Origin: Mucor racemosus
Lineage: Eukaryota > Mucoromycota > Mucoromycetes > Mucorales > Mucoraceae
Assembly: GCA_027405735.1 (NCBI GenBank)
Contig: JAPEHQ010000007.1
Location: forward strand, 1,203,001-1,267,000
Reading direction: 5' to 3'
DNA: 64,000 nucleotides
Shown here: piece after piece, positions 12,470 to 24,786 of the stretch
How the letters are laid out: every line of letters begins with the position of its first letter
Numbering within the stretch: position 1 is the stretch's first letter
Translations under genes and position numbers: made by a program
Notes under the pieces: model-generated
The model's database searches: none
The model's input: only the letters and a program-made list of their open reading frames with translations
What the model was told of the DNA's origin: nothing

Positions 12470-13409
12470 TTATAAGCTATAAAAAGCTTGGTTTTTAATA
12501 GTACAACAATTAAATAAAAGACAAAATTATACTAATTGCATATGGGGAGTATTCAACATCTAGTTGAGTTTAACGAAGGACGCATTTGAACCCTTTTGAA
12601 AATCCTGAAGCAAACACAACACCTTGGTCCTGTAATTTCTATCCATCAAAATGTCGCAATTTTCGCCACACAATGAAAGCATCTTTTATCAATCTTGACC
12701 TCGCTTTACATCGAGGAGTATCAGTTGTTTATTTACAGTACCGGTTGTATTTTCTCTGATTCATTAATATTCGGTTATATTGAACGATAATGTATTAAAT
12801 TACAATTTACGAGGAGTATAATGTTGGTAGTTTTTTGTTATTACTTTAAAAACTTGATCCTATTATTATTATTAATACCATTAATTATAATTGCCAAACT
12901 GATTAATTCATACAGTGTATCATATTACTATTTCGCATTGGTAGAAGAGATTATACAATTGATATCTGCATTTAACACTGTTGGCTTGGAAAGTTGGTAT
13001 CTGTCTTTAGTTTGATGAATAATGCGTACTTTGGTTTTTCAGTATAATTCTAGGTGTTCCTACACCTAAAAACTGAATTTTACAATGCAGCCGCATCTGT
13101 TGAATATCACTTGAGTTTCTATGCGTTGTGTCCCATGTTATTATACTAACTCCCATTTTGGCGAATATCTCCTTACATTCATCCATATTCAATTTTTGTG
13201 TTATACAGCTTAATATTAATGTACCAACATTGAGTTTTGTTTATATCCATCACAAACTGGCATTTTTTTCAGATGATTTCTATTACCAATTTCTGGAAAG
13301 CTCTATTATCATTCCCAAAAAGAAAAAATACACCTTAATTTGCTGCATTTACCAAATAGTGAAAAACTGACAAATACTTGTTCACGTGTATGGGGATTAA
13401 AATTGGAGA

Positions 13410-13505
13410 CCAAGGGAGAGTGACAAGCTTAACGGGCAGCGCATGCGCTACAAATTGAGCGCGACACACATATTCGTGAGTTCAAACCCGCCAAAGGGGA
13501 AGCCC
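13410..13505 (+). repeat. tRNA-like sequence, possible SINE or decayed tRNA
   Basis: This GC-richer island contains GAGTTCAAACCC, a good fit to a pol III B box. About 45 bp before it lies AAGCTTAACGGGCAGCGCA, a partial A box. Between them GCGCT...AGCGC can form an anticodon-stem-like hairpin. The acceptor and T stems do not pair well, so it is not a working tRNA. Downstream bases continue without a clear SINE tail. Confidence 0.35.
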
Positions 13506-13649
13506 TTTAGCATTGGGATATGAATGTCGAAAGAGAATCTCCGATGACCCTTGCTTCTCATCGAATATGATCCTCCATTTTTTTTCTTAATAAGTTTTGC
13601 CTATATCTAGCAAATTTTTTTCTTTTTCATTAATGCATATGATATGCAT

Positions 13650-13835
13650 ACTAGTAATTTTGGCTGGCAAAGCCGGGCTCGACACCAATACTACCAGCAT
13701 CCATAGGTCATTCTACGTTCAGCCAGTTCAAGCAACAAGCTGGTTACCTGCTACTTACACCTACTAAGATCAGCAAGCCCATCAGTTCTTCTCAACGATT
13801 ATGAATCCAAATGACGTCCCATTGCAATGGTAGTG
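13650..13835 (+). repeat. Dispersed repeat family D, copy 1 (partial)
   Basis: Shares blocks with 15395-15800 and with the reverse complement of 51440-51850, for example the text around CAAGCTGGTTACCTGCT, ACTAAGATCAGCAAG and ATGAATCCAAATGAC. No reading frame is kept between copies. Confidence 0.55.
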
Positions 13836-13854
13836 TTGTATTCCACCTACTAGT

Positions 13855-14320
13855 ATCATACCTTATCACCTTCTACAGTATCAATACATCTTACAATCTA
13901 TTGACTACGACATGTATTGAAGTGCAAGTCTTGATATCGGATATAAGAAACTCCTAGCGTACCAAGTTTAATCCAGTAATTACCAAGAACGCTTGGACCT
14001 CAATTATGACACCACATTATTTCATCCCAGCAGTTAACCAATCAAGTAGTTGTCAAATCAACATCCAAGCATATTTAGCGCAGCATTAAAACAAGACAAC
14101 TCACAAGCTCTGCAAGAATGGTTAAATTATGATTGATCCATTTCAATCCATAGATTACTATCAAACAGATCCAATGGTTCAATAGTGCTTTAAATTACAT
14201 CTCAGGATCTCAATGTCAAATCAATATAAAAGGCCATACTTTTACATCTAAATAAACGATATCTTGTTTTTATTATACAGTTGAAGAACTGATTAATTAC
14301 TCATTCTTTTATAGTTGTAT
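13855..14320 (+). repeat. LTR-like repeat, partial family C copy
   Basis: Matches 35050-35475 (+) and the reverse of 55370-55740, with ACTCCTAGCGTAC, CTCAATTATGACACCACATT and AAATAAACGATATCTTG in common. A TATAAAAG is followed by AATAAA near the right end, the order expected of a retrotransposon LTR. TGTTGTAT marks a possible left end near 13833. I could not find a target duplication. Confidence 0.5.
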
Positions 14321-14364
14321 TCTTTTTTAAGTACTATTTATCAATCCTGAAAATATACGACAAC

Positions 14365-15340
14365 AAGTTTGATAGTCTAATATGCCTTATCAAATGGTGA
14401 ATAATATCCTTGGAATATGAAAACAAAAAGAGAGAAACAACACACGTACAAAATGATTTTCAAGGCTTTACATTATTTAGCGCAATTAAAACCCTGTTAA
14501 ATTGCACATTTCAGCCAATGTAAAAGCAGCATTACAGCGCATCATCCTATCAACTAAACAAAATATGCAATATCTGTTCTCATAGAAACATGCATTTCCT
14601 ACCGGAAAATCCAGCTGTCATATCATACATTTATTAAAAAATTGCAAAAACGAGCCCGTAGAGCGATGCCGTAATTGAGAATAGCAACATTGAATGACTA
14701 AATCTCTTATACTATGGTATATATCTAATTTTTAAATAAAAAAGCGGGTTTTTTTTAAACTTTTCTTATATTTAACCGCGTACGGTCTGAAAATTCAGTT
14801 TTTGTAGCGGACATTTTCGGGGCTCATTTCATTCTTACCAACACTCATGATTTTGTTCAAAAAACAGAAAAATCAAATTTTGTTACCAAAATCAACGTTT
14901 AAATATACTACATTGTGAGAGAAAATTGTAGCCATAGCTAATACACATTTTATAAAAGCTTAAGATTAAATGTTAAATAATGAAAATTAGCATTTTTGGC
15001 CCAAAAACGGTTTTTTGATTAAAGGATTTTCATGTAATATTTTACAATAAAAATGTTTGTTATTTTTTAATGAGCAAATAGAGCGCTAAATTCTGTATTC
15101 GTGTATATTTTTTGCTTTATAATTGGTAGTATAATTAACTCTAGATTTGCAAAATCAGAAAAAAAAAATTAAAAAATGTCAAAATTGATGATCTGGACAA
15201 AAATAATTTTCTAAATTAATATTCCGTTTATAAGCCTTGTGAGTCTTAAAAATAAGAGATTTTATAATACTTGAGAACTTTTTCAAGAATTTACGATGCT
15301 GTACCCACTTGATTCAAGCTTATTACTGTAAATCTTTATT
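14365..15340 (+). repeat. Dispersed repeat family A, copy 2
   Basis: Direct copy of the 11136-12141 element, about 3.2 kb away on the same strand, with the same internal blocks and diverged by scattered substitutions and small gaps. It stops shortly after CTGTAAATCTTTATT, earlier than copies 1 and 3. Confidence 0.8.
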
Positions 15341-15394
15341 CAGCAACCGTAATAAATCGACAACAAAAACTCCTATCTCGGCAAATTTCAATCC

Positions 15395-15800
15395 TATTAA
15401 CCTCCAACTTTACATGATGCTAAGTGCGCATTTTTGACACGCTGATCTCAAAGGACAACCTCCACAACCTACTATGTGTTGAAAAAATCATTGCCAAAAT
15501 GCATCTACAGCTTACTGCGCACTTTTATTGAAAATGATTAAAATATGATATCTATGAATACTGATCCAAGTAAGCTACCACTCTACATGGGCGCTGATAT
15601 AAATAGATACTACAAGTATCTCAGATATCAACATCCACAAATCATTGTGCATTCGGTAAGTTTGAACAACAAGTTGGTTACCTGCTGTTTAGACCTACTA
15701 AGGTCAGTAAGTTACCCAGTTCTAGCTGAATATAGATACAAATGAGCTCCCTTTACAATAGAATGTACTTCTAGTATTGATCCACAGAATTAAAAAGGTT
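15395..15800 (+). repeat. Dispersed repeat family D, copy 2
   Basis: The longest plus-strand copy. It aligns with the reverse complement of 51440-51850 from the CAACCTCCACAACCTACT block through ACTGATCCAAGTAAG to the CAAATGAGCTCCC block. Not coding as it stands. Confidence 0.6.
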
Positions 15801-17043
15801 CAGCTTCCCCAAGTTACTGTGGAAATGAAGAAATGAAAACGCGTACTTGGTTAAACTATTCTTTATATGGCTGTTCCAGATATTCTTTGAAGATTTTTAT
15901 AAAATCAAATAATGGTTCGAAATTGAATTTTGAAGTTGCACTTAATGCACAATGAATACACGAATAACATATCATTCTTTCATGAGCTAGCAGCTGTTTT
16001 TGAAGGAGTAGAGCACACGTTTTTGAGTGAAACCACCTCTTCGTCTGCATGCAAAAAATAAAGCAACGGAAAAAATGCTTGATATTGATCCAAATGAGCT
16101 GAAAGTTTCAAAATATATACTACAGCAGCTGTAACAGTATCCAAAATTAAAACTTTAACATCCTATTGATTTGCTGGTAGAATCGTAGGAATCAATTGTG
16201 CCTTTTTTTCCTTGTTGGAAAGTTGTGTGTCTCGCATTACAACACGAAAAGTATGGTTCCATTGGCTCTCCTCATATTTAAATTATCCCCAATATATTTT
16301 TGTTGATATAATATATCATTACACATTACACTATCGAAAATTCAGTTAGAATTGTGTAAAATAATGCAGATAAAAGCTAGATATCTCATGTAAACACTGG
16401 TGTTAGAGTCTAAGACAAATAAAAGGCCAAGCCCTGTTTTATTGATTGATTAAACGACCTGTCCGTTAGTAATTTCCACATTTCCCGATACCAAGCATGC
16501 CAGTAGCTTCAAACCCTTTTTTTTTTTTTTTTTTTTTACTTTTGTTAATTTCATAATGTAAATTGTACCATTAGTTTGATGTATTATGGTTTTAAAAAGG
16601 CTTAGTATTGATAGGTATACATATCAATGACTGAAAAACAAGATTTTTTGCAGCTTTAATGAAAAGTGATGTGAGGAAAATAATTGTTGAGCGACAATAA
16701 TATTAAATAAGGCATTATTTAAAGCAAAATTATGGATTGTCTGCTCATGTATATATATACACAATTTTGCGCATTTTATATCGTAAATATTGTGCAATAC
16801 AATTTATTTGTTTAAAAAACGAATACAAATATTCAAAGAACAAAGAATATGCAAATTATGGACATCATGAGCATTACATTTTCATCACGACTTTTGATCC
16901 CATTTGTGACGTTGTGAAAAGGTCTCTTTTTGAGTATCAACATGAAAGAAGCAGAAGCCTGCTCGGTCCGAATAAAAAAGTTTACTTTATTCTGTTAGTT
17001 TCGCCACTTTTCTTTTCCAGTTATAACTTCAAGAACAACAAAT

Positions 17044-20000
17044 ATGGCTACAGAGTCAGCAACTCGTGTATTAGAAGCACTTTCATCGTTATACAGTAAT
17101 ACCGACCGTCAATCAAATAGAGAAGCAAGCCGATGGTTAGAAGCATTTCAAAAAAAGGTACTATTTTTATTTTATATTTAGATATCGTTGGACCAAAAGC
17201 ATTGATTATGTATATTTATAGCCTGAAGCTTGGGCAGTAGCAGATTACTTGATAAAATTACCAGATGCTAACCTTGAAACTCGTTTATTTGCTGCACAAA
17301 CATTTAAACAAAAGGTAAATTCAACATATTTGCATATAATTTCAACTAATCACTTGTTTCTATTGTAGATAACATATGATTTGCGTGAATTGGATGTCGA
17401 TGCTCGCTTGCAATTACGTGACTCACTCGTGGAATTGTTATGGCAATTTGCAAATGGCCCCAAAGCCGTTATGATTCAACTATGTTTAGCTATAGCAGAT
17501 TTAGCCATTCAGCTTTTACAATGGAAAACTGTGATTCCTGATCTTGTTGACAAGTTTGGCAAATCAGCTCATGGTTCAGTTTGTTTATTAGAGGTTTTAA
17601 AGATCTTGCCCGAGGAAATGAATGGAAATACTAGATTACCTTTGACAGTAAGTATTTAAATGAGGATCTTTGATCATTCTTTTACTTATACTAGTCATCA
17701 AGGACGATGAATACAGATCAAGAGGAGAGGAACTGATTGACAATAACGCTAAAGAAGTTCTTAATTTATTAACAATGTATATACAATCAAGTGGAAGTGA
17801 CACTGAATTACAAGAGAGAATCTTTAAATGTTTGTCAAGCTGGATCCGCACTGGTGAGATGGATATCAAATTACTCAGTACGAGTCCCTTGTTGGAGTTA
17901 TCATTTAAAGGCTTAGAATCACCAGAGCTATTTGATGTCGCAGTAGATGTTGTTTCTGAAATCATTTATGAAACTCGAGATGTCAACGAATGCCGATCTA
18001 TCATTGAGCAGATTTATCCTTGTTTTGGAACCTTATTACAAAAGTTAGCAGAAGCTATTGAGGAGGAAGACGAGGATTCTGTTAGAGGTTACGGTCGCAT
18101 ATTTGTAGAAGCAGGTGAAGCTTACATTAATTTGATCGGCAGACATCCTGAAGCATTTGTTATATTAATGGATGGTATCATTAAAGTATCAGCTTATAAT
18201 GATTTGGAAATTGTACCTATTACATTCAAATTTTGGTACGAATTGACAAATTTATTAGAGACAGAGACATTCAAGGGGTCAATTCCACAATTTTTACCTT
18301 ACTTTGATGCATTGGTAGACATTATGATTGAACATTTGCGTTATCCCACGGATTTAGATTCATTGACAGCAGAAGAACGTGATGATTTCCGTGATTTCAG
18401 ACATAAAATGGGCGATACACTCAAAGATTGTTGTCGCATTTTAACACCTCAACGTTGTTTAGTCAAGCCTATGAATTTATTAACTGCCTTATTGAACAAC
18501 AGTGAAGCTACTTGGCAACAAATAGAAGCACCCATCTTTTCTCTACGTGTGATGGGTTCTGAAGTACCCAAAGATGAGAATGAAGTGATGCCTCACATCA
18601 TGGAATTCTTATCCCAATTACCCGATCATCCTAAAATTCGTTATGCAGCTACATTGGTTATTTCTCGTTATTCTTTCTGGACAGAAAGCCATCCTCAATT
18701 TATTCAGTATCAACTTAACTTTATCTCTAATGGTATGCAAAATGCAGAAGTTGCTGCTGCAAGTGCGCTTGCTTTAAAGCATCTTTGTAAAGATTGTAGC
18801 CAGGTAATACAAATATACGTTGGGAGCAAAAAATATTTTTAAACTGACACCATTTTAATTTAGCATTTGGTGGATTATCTTGTACAACTACAATCATTCT
18901 ATGTGCAAGTTACAAAAACACTTCCTTTTAGAGATATTTTGGAAGTAACTGAAGCTGTTTCTCATGTCATTTCTGTCATCCCACCCGCAGAAATTCAAAA
19001 GGCACTGCAAGTATTCTGTTTGCCAGTTGCTCAGGAACTACATGAAATTGTATCTAGAGGAAAGGCAAAGGTTACTAATGAAGATTGCGTCAAAATGGGA
19101 GATACTTTGGAGCAGATCAGTACATTTTTCGAAGTTATTCGCCCCGATATCCCTGTTGGTCAACCTCATCCATGCGTTACATTTATCACTGAATTGTGGC
19201 CAGTATTGGACACAACCTTGGCCAATTTTGGTGAGGTTGTCACTGTATCTGAACCTCTTTGTAAATGCTTTAATAGCTTTATCGTCTCTTATGGACCTCA
19301 CTTTATTCCCTTATTACCTCAGTTGATGGAGCGTATTATAAATGCATTTGCAAATACCGGCTTAAGTGGCTATCTTTGGGTTTCATTGAAAATAATCAGG
19401 GAATATGCTAAAAATGATGGCGAACGTCCATGTCTTGATTTTGTACAAAGTTTGAGTCAACCAATGTTTATGAAGATGCAAGGACAACAAATTAATGATA
19501 TTCCTGATGGTAAGGAGAACGAGAAAGAAGGGTTCTAGACCCACCTTAAGACCCCCAAAAAGATTTCTAAACAAATTTTATTATAGTAATTGAGGAGTAC
19601 TTCCGTCTTGTTACAGCCTTTTTAGAAAATGCACCCATTTTACTTTCACAAGATCCTTTATTGGCAACAATTTTTCAAGCAGGCATTGCAGGATTGTCCA
19701 TTACAGAACCACATGCTCTTGGCGCAATTTTATCATTTTATCGTAAGCTTTTAGATTTGTCAGATAAATCAGCCACCATTGTTACACTTTTCAAGGAATT
19801 TGGAGGAAATTTAACGGCCGTCTTATTTAACGGTTTAGTTGACTTTTACAATCAAGATTCTATTCCTGATGTTGCAGCATTATTTAAATCACTTACTGAA
19901 ATGCTACCAACTGAATCTTCACAATGGATGATGACAGTTATAAATGCAGTTCCTGAAGAGTACATGTCGATGGAAACCAAGGCTGATTTCATGGCTAATT

Positions 20001-20158
20001 GGACAAGGTAAGAGAGGCTTTGAACTATGATAAATCATTATTTATTTACATTATCCTGTAGTGCAATCAACGGGCGTCATTGGATCAAAGTTAGAAGAAT
20101 CTTATCGGACTTTGTTGCAACTTATCGTAGAAGAAATGCAAATAAAGTAAGAAGCTAA
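17044..20158 (+). CDS. MTR10: Nuclear import receptor Mtr10 / transportin-3
   Basis: Seven exons (17044-17157, 17222-17314, 17369-17647, 17703-18803, 18864-19509, 19587-20007, 20062-20158) give 916 aa, near human TNPO3 (923) and yeast Mtr10 (972). This importin-beta family karyopherin carries SR-type RNA-binding proteins into the nucleus. The N-terminus has the typical ALSSLYSN...NREASRWLEAFQK and EAWAVADYLI helices, followed by FAAQTFKQK and RDSLVELLWQF. HEAT-like helices fill the rest. The start is the first ATG in frame with this N-terminus. Intron 3 needs the acceptor at 17701-17702, giving RLPLT-DDEYRSRGEELI; the nearer TAG breaks the frame. The stop is only 102 bp before the next gene's start. 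Confidence 0.95.
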
Positions 20159-20260
20159 TTGATCTCCTTTCGAAATGAAAATGTATAATAAAACTTGGTT
20201 TTTTCTTTTTTCTTTTGTCTTTTTCTTTCTTTTTTTCTTTCTTTTTCTTGATTGAGTCAA

Positions 20261-21948
20261 ATGTTGAAAAAGGGGGAAGAAGTCATGTACATACAACAAC
20301 AATCTCAACAAAAGAAAAAGCGCAGAGTGATATTGATTATTGTCATTTTATTGTTGTGTTCAGGCACATTTGTCCAATATGTCACATCTGGAAAAGAAAA
20401 AATATTCACATTTAAGCCTATCATTCCATCTTTAACAAAAGCTAGCGACATGTCCAATGTTAAATTACCAGTTCCACTTGAAAATAATATACCAGAAGCA
20501 TGTCAAGGAGCTAATTTCCAATGGATGTAAGTTTGTTTATCATGATTTAATTAGGATTTTATATTCACAGTAAACAAATCTAGTGCTTCAGACAGATCTT
20601 ACTGGGATGGTTGGGTATCAAAATCATTTTTTATGAGAAGAGATGGCAAATTTACTAGGAAAAATGTTCAAATTGGACAAGGCGAATCAATTTGTGTCGC
20701 CTTACTGGTAAATAATTAAAATGAAATTGAGCTCCTTACGATAATTAAAAACCTTTATTGTTTTCAGCTAGGACCTACTCCTGCCGTTTCAAAAATTAAA
20801 CACATGCCACACTACGCTCCAACTGATTCCATTGTAATGTTGGCAACAAGCGAATCAACAGGGGCAGCGATATCAATCACACTTCAGCAACATGAAAAGC
20901 AAAGCAATGTCTATTTTGCTTCTGTCAAATTTACCCAACATGGTATTTGGACATTAGAAACCTCAGTTGAATATCGTTCTTATTTTTGGGAACAACCTGG
21001 AATTCACCATTACAGACCTAATCGATTTACATCACGCAACAGTTTGACTGTACATAAAAACCCCAACGAGAGAAGCGAAACCCAGAGTTCTTTTGTTGAG
21101 CAACCTGTCATTTGTGATTTTACTGAACCATTTACGCTCAAAGACAGTGCTTGGATTAAAAAAGATTACATCCAAGACTTGGAAGATGTCAAATTTGAAG
21201 GTGCAAACTCTATATTCAACCCTATTTGTCAATTTGATATTGATAAAACTAGTTATCAATCAAAATTAAAACTTCATATTTGGGGCGATCATCATTTAAA
21301 AAGGTATTTTAAATCTATGAATAGATTCATTTGTATAAATATTCTTATATTTATATGGTAATTTTTTTTAGAAATCTGCAGCATTTAATAGGAGATCGAC
21401 CATCGGCAGACATGTGTAACAATCAAGAAGAACAACAACAACCATACGAGATAGATTCCCCGATTTTACATGGCATGACCGAAATTCGTTTTGGTGCAAT
21501 AGATACAGATATTGTTGACAACCATCAACAATGGAAAATAGATATGCAAGGCATTTCTAGTAGATTGCCAAAAGCAGATGTTGTTGTACTTGGCATTGGC
21601 AATTTGGATTTATCCAATATGAGACAACACCCAAACGAGTTCGCAAAGGCATTCGTATCTTTTCTAGATTACGTTATCAAAATCGTATACCCAGATCAAC
21701 GAATTATTGTGAAAACAACACAATACTATACTGGTCATACAAAAGGTTTGAATTATGGTAGGAGTGAAGCCTATGCGAATATTATTCGAGCAGCAGTAGC
21801 AGGCTTATCAAAACAAGATAAGCAAAGGGTCATGCTATGGGATACACATCAACTTGGGTACAAGGATAACCAATGTGGAGATAGTCTGTTTTCACATAGT
21901 CATGTAGTTGATATAGAAAATGCTATCCTTTCTCATTTATTCATGTAA
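20261..21948 (+). CDS. NXPE/PC-esterase-like type II membrane protein
   Basis: Four exons (20261-20526, 20584-20707, 20768-21303, 21372-21948) give 500 aa. A short Lys/Arg-rich cytosolic tail (KKKRR) precedes one hydrophobic anchor (VILIIVILLLCSGTFVQYV), so the bulk should lie in the ER/Golgi lumen. The middle (SIVMLATSESTGAAISITLQ ... YFASVKFTQHGIWTLE) resembles the Ig/filamin-like domain of NXPE proteins. The C-terminal half resembles a PC-esterase/SGNH fold: IWGDHHLKR in the block I position (GDH rather than the usual GDS), VVVLGIGNLDL, then LWDTHQLG and SHSHVVD near residues 464-489. The missing nucleophilic serine means catalysis is doubtful. The first intron must end at the TAG at 20581-20583, giving QW-IASDRSYWDGW. 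ATG 20285 is an alternative start. Confidence 0.75.
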
Positions 21949-21985
21949 AATAAAAATTTCATCTATTTATTCCACTTCTTTTTTT

Positions 21986-22608
21986 TTAATTGAAAAGGGT
22001 AATAATTATGTCGATCATCTGGGTTTTTATACAACTTCCCTTTCTCATCATCCCCATATATAAATCCTTGGCAATGGTAGTCATTCCTTCATTAATACTC
22101 ATATCCAACTTGTCAACATTCTCCCAAACTTCACCATCCAGATACTTGCGAAATACAGCATTGGCACCATGATTGACACAGTCAATTGAGAGAGAGAGAG
22201 AGAAAGAGAAAGCTTCAAAACGTTTACTTGCGTGATGCCTTTCAAATTTATCTCCATGATCAGCCAAGCAGACATTATATTCAGTTTTTGGCCAAAGGTT
22301 TTAGGTTGGAATAGTGCCATGACTTTTGATCTGGTGTGAAAGACTATGGCACCTTGAGGGGTACTGTGGGTCTGCCTTGAGGGGCAGCTTCTGATAGAGT
22401 TGAAAATGGATTTTGCATACGCTGATTCATACTGTATCATTATTGCCATCTTGAAATTCTGCTTATGGAATAGGAAAGAAGGGTTATTGTCGCTTGATCT
22501 GTATTGCGATGCAACCCATATCCTCACTCGAGCATAAAAAGCTAAGTCTTTCATTAGTAACTCATCCATAGATATCCAATAGCTGATTTGTATCTCTGTG
22601 TGTGACAT
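21986..22608 (-). pseudogene. Two overlapping frames of an unrecognised gene relic
   Basis: Two minus-strand open frames, 22099-22608 and 21986-22267, overlap in different phases and look like one coding region split by a frameshift near 22250. The second reads CLADHGDKFERHHASKRFEAF and continues to a stop. A (CT)n tract near 22190-22212 sits in the overlap. I do not recognise the family. It starts 38 bp after the stop of the convergent NXPE-like gene. Confidence 0.35.
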
Positions 22609-22859
22609 GAAGCAGGTACATATACTTCATTAGTAAATTTTGTATTACTGAAGTTTATGATAACTTACAATTAACAATCTAAATAAAATATCATATGTGT
22701 TTATTTGACTACTCGCCTTGGAATATCAACATTTGAGACAAATTGCTACATCCTGATTCCTGCGGCTACATCAGAGATTATCAAAATTTCTGGAATTAGA
22801 CTGCACGTTGCAATTATCATGAATCTGCAACCATATTCAGCTCAAAGGAGAAGGAGGGG

Positions 22860-23517
22860 CCGTTTGAAATTAACCGTTTGAATGCAGAAGGCGCAATATT
22901 TCTAGCTTCAAAAATGGATGCAACACGTCTCCACTATCCTGATTTGGTTTACTCAGTACTTCATGGTTCCGGTGAGAATGCTTTGCATGTTCAACAATCA
23001 CCTTCTCTCCATAAGCAAAGCTTATTCCAGATTGATATGCTGGCATTTATGCCTGTACAAAAATGTATATGGACTTTTATAACTATTGCATGTTAATATA
23101 TTTATCGGCTGTGAAAACAAAGATATATCACGTAATAAAAATATATCAAATATAATGTTTCGCGTTTTTTTATGTTAGGAAAACTATACCATAGAGATTT
23201 GTATGCCAAATAATAGATTGAATTTACGAGGAGGGCAAACTTGTGTTATCATGTGCATTACTAAAACATCAGATATGATTAGAATGAATTTTTTTCATGA
23301 AGATGGTAGAGGTGGAATCGTAGATGAAACTGGCAAGGAAGCGTCCACTTTCATTGTAGATCCATCATTTCGATAGACAAATTTGACGAATTCATAACTA
23401 TATTAAAAATAAAAAAGCTGGAGACGCTCACTTCAAGAGCTATTGAAGGAAGCAAAGATATTTCTATTGAACATATCCAAAATCTCATCCAGCATTCCAT
23501 AAATGGTCTTTCCTAAA
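22860..23517 (+). pseudogene. Decayed unrecognised gene
   Basis: Open runs in the plus strand: FEINRLNAEGAIFLASKMDA (about 22866-23094), then NYTIEICMPNNRLNLRGGQT...MNFFHEDGRGGIVDETGKEA (about 23181-23376). A change of frame leads to KFDEFITILKIKKLETLTSR ending at a stop near 23517. The HEDGRG segment recurs on the minus strand at 40640-40850, so this is a repeated family in the genome. Frame changes and stops show it is broken here. Function unknown. Confidence 0.4.
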
Positions 23518-23830
23518 TGTTTTTATAGCTAATTTGACCAGAAATTGGTCAACTTGTTTGTAAAAAGTGGGTAATTTATTTTCACAAAGCTGTGCAAATT
23601 AACGTCAAACAATTGACAAACATTCGGTAAATTGAGAGTGGAAGCACTGTAATTTCACGTTTGCATTCATTTATCAAAACGTTCGTAGTTTATCAAGGGA
23701 ACACAAACTGTCGGCCTTAATGATTTAACGACCGTGGCATTACAAATCTTATTGGGTTAACCCAGAGTAGCTCGATGGGAAAAAGGACGCTATACATCCA
23801 TAATTTTTTTTTCTTTCAGTTTTTTATAAC

Positions 23831-23969
23831 ATGATACGTTTTTTTCTTATAGTGAATAGGTCGTGTCAAACACGTTTTGCAAGATATTATCAGAATACAA
23901 TTATTGAGGAAAATCCAACATTTGAGTTGGAGATTGCAAGACAATGTATTACTCGAAAGCAAAATCAGG

Positions 23970-24005
<36 letters not shown>

Positions 24006-24584
24006 AAACTTTGCTTATATTCCCATCAATCTTGCATATAGACATTATTCTTTTCCATGAATGAAGATAAAATAGGTACCGAAAGCGAGTCTATGAACAA
24101 AAAGCAACAAAATGAAAACCCATAATTTTAACCATCCATTAGTTTATCGTGTTTATGCTTCGCTTTATTTTATCATTGGCTGCGATCCAGAAGATGTAAG
24201 AGAAGTTTTCGATTTTTGTATGTGTACTTATCTTATCATTTCTGCCTTAGAATGAATTCTCGATATTGGAATTGATTCAAAATTGTGTTGGTAAGTTGGT
24301 TTTAAATGTTTAATTTAGACAATTATTGATTTCAAAATAGAATGCTTGGATCATTATTTTGAAAAAGTGGCAAGTTTTGAAACCAAATTTAACAAATGCG
24401 CAATATTTCTAAAATAAAAGATATTATGGAATAGACGGAACTTGATCTTGTGTTCAACCTCGAAAAAGTGCACATGATCATAGACGAAATGATCGTTAAA
24501 GGGCTCATCCTGGAGACCAATCAAGAAAGAGTTTTGGCTTCGATATACGCTCTTGCCAATCAAAAAATAAACCCAGTTACTTGA
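23831..24584 (+). CDS. AP4S1: Clathrin-adaptor-like AP sigma subunit, AP-4 type
   Basis: Six exons (23831-23968, 24042-24075, 24143-24195, 24251-24290, 24341-24369, 24435-24584) give 147 aa, the size of a sigma subunit. The protein starts MIRFFLIVNRSCQTRFARYY, continues DKIVYRVYASLYFIIGCDPE and ELIQNCVECLDHYFEKV, and ends with ELDLVFNLEKVHMIIDEM followed by LETNQERVLASI. The last part fits AP-4 sigma (FNLDKVHIILDEM...VETNRARIL) better than AP-1, AP-2 or AP-3. AP-4 sorts cargo at the trans-Golgi. The first intron contains a poly-A run of about 35 nt. The fifth intron (24370-24434) has a GC donor (GCAAGT) with an AG acceptor, forced by the frame. The amino acid permease starts 202 bp downstream on the same strand. 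Confidence 0.88.
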
Positions 24585-24689
24585 ATTAGGGTTCTACAAG
24601 CAAGATTGGGTTAATTCCATTTTACGTTTCCGCCTATCTCTCGTTTTTGTGTATCTAGAAGGAAAATTATATTTGATTTTTTTTTTGTA

Positions 24690-24695
24690 TATAAA
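24690..24695 (+). promoter_or_regulatory. TATA box of amino acid permease gene
   Basis: TATAAA within TATATAAAAAG, 92 bp before the permease ATG, followed by a T/C-rich stretch that runs up to the start codon. Confidence 0.5.
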
Positions 24696-24786
24696 AAGAG
24701 TTGCTAAAACTAACAAGAATAAAAAATCCACATTTTTTCTCTCCTTTCATTTGAATACTTTTTTTTTTCTTTTTTCTTTTCTTTAA

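Larger units (their letters stand above)
5828..17043. other. Gene-poor, repeat-rich region
   Basis: About 11 kb without an intact gene. Open frames here are short, unconserved between the repeat copies and low in complexity. Separately annotated inside it: a solo LTR, a TA-flanked insertion, copies of four dispersed families, a dynein intermediate chain fragment and a tRNA-like sequence. In 6.0-8.7 kb I recognise no family; it is AT-rich with many runs of A or T. Confidence 0.7.

Noticed and set aside
16737..17099. 120-aa plus-strand open frame overlapping the start of MTR10
   Set aside because: It lies in another frame over the MTR10 promoter and first exon, has no family resemblance and no splice or promoter support.
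23969..24041. Poly-A run as the tail of a retroposed cDNA
   Set aside because: It is inside an intron with a proper donor and acceptor, and the gene keeps its other introns, so it is a homopolymer expansion.
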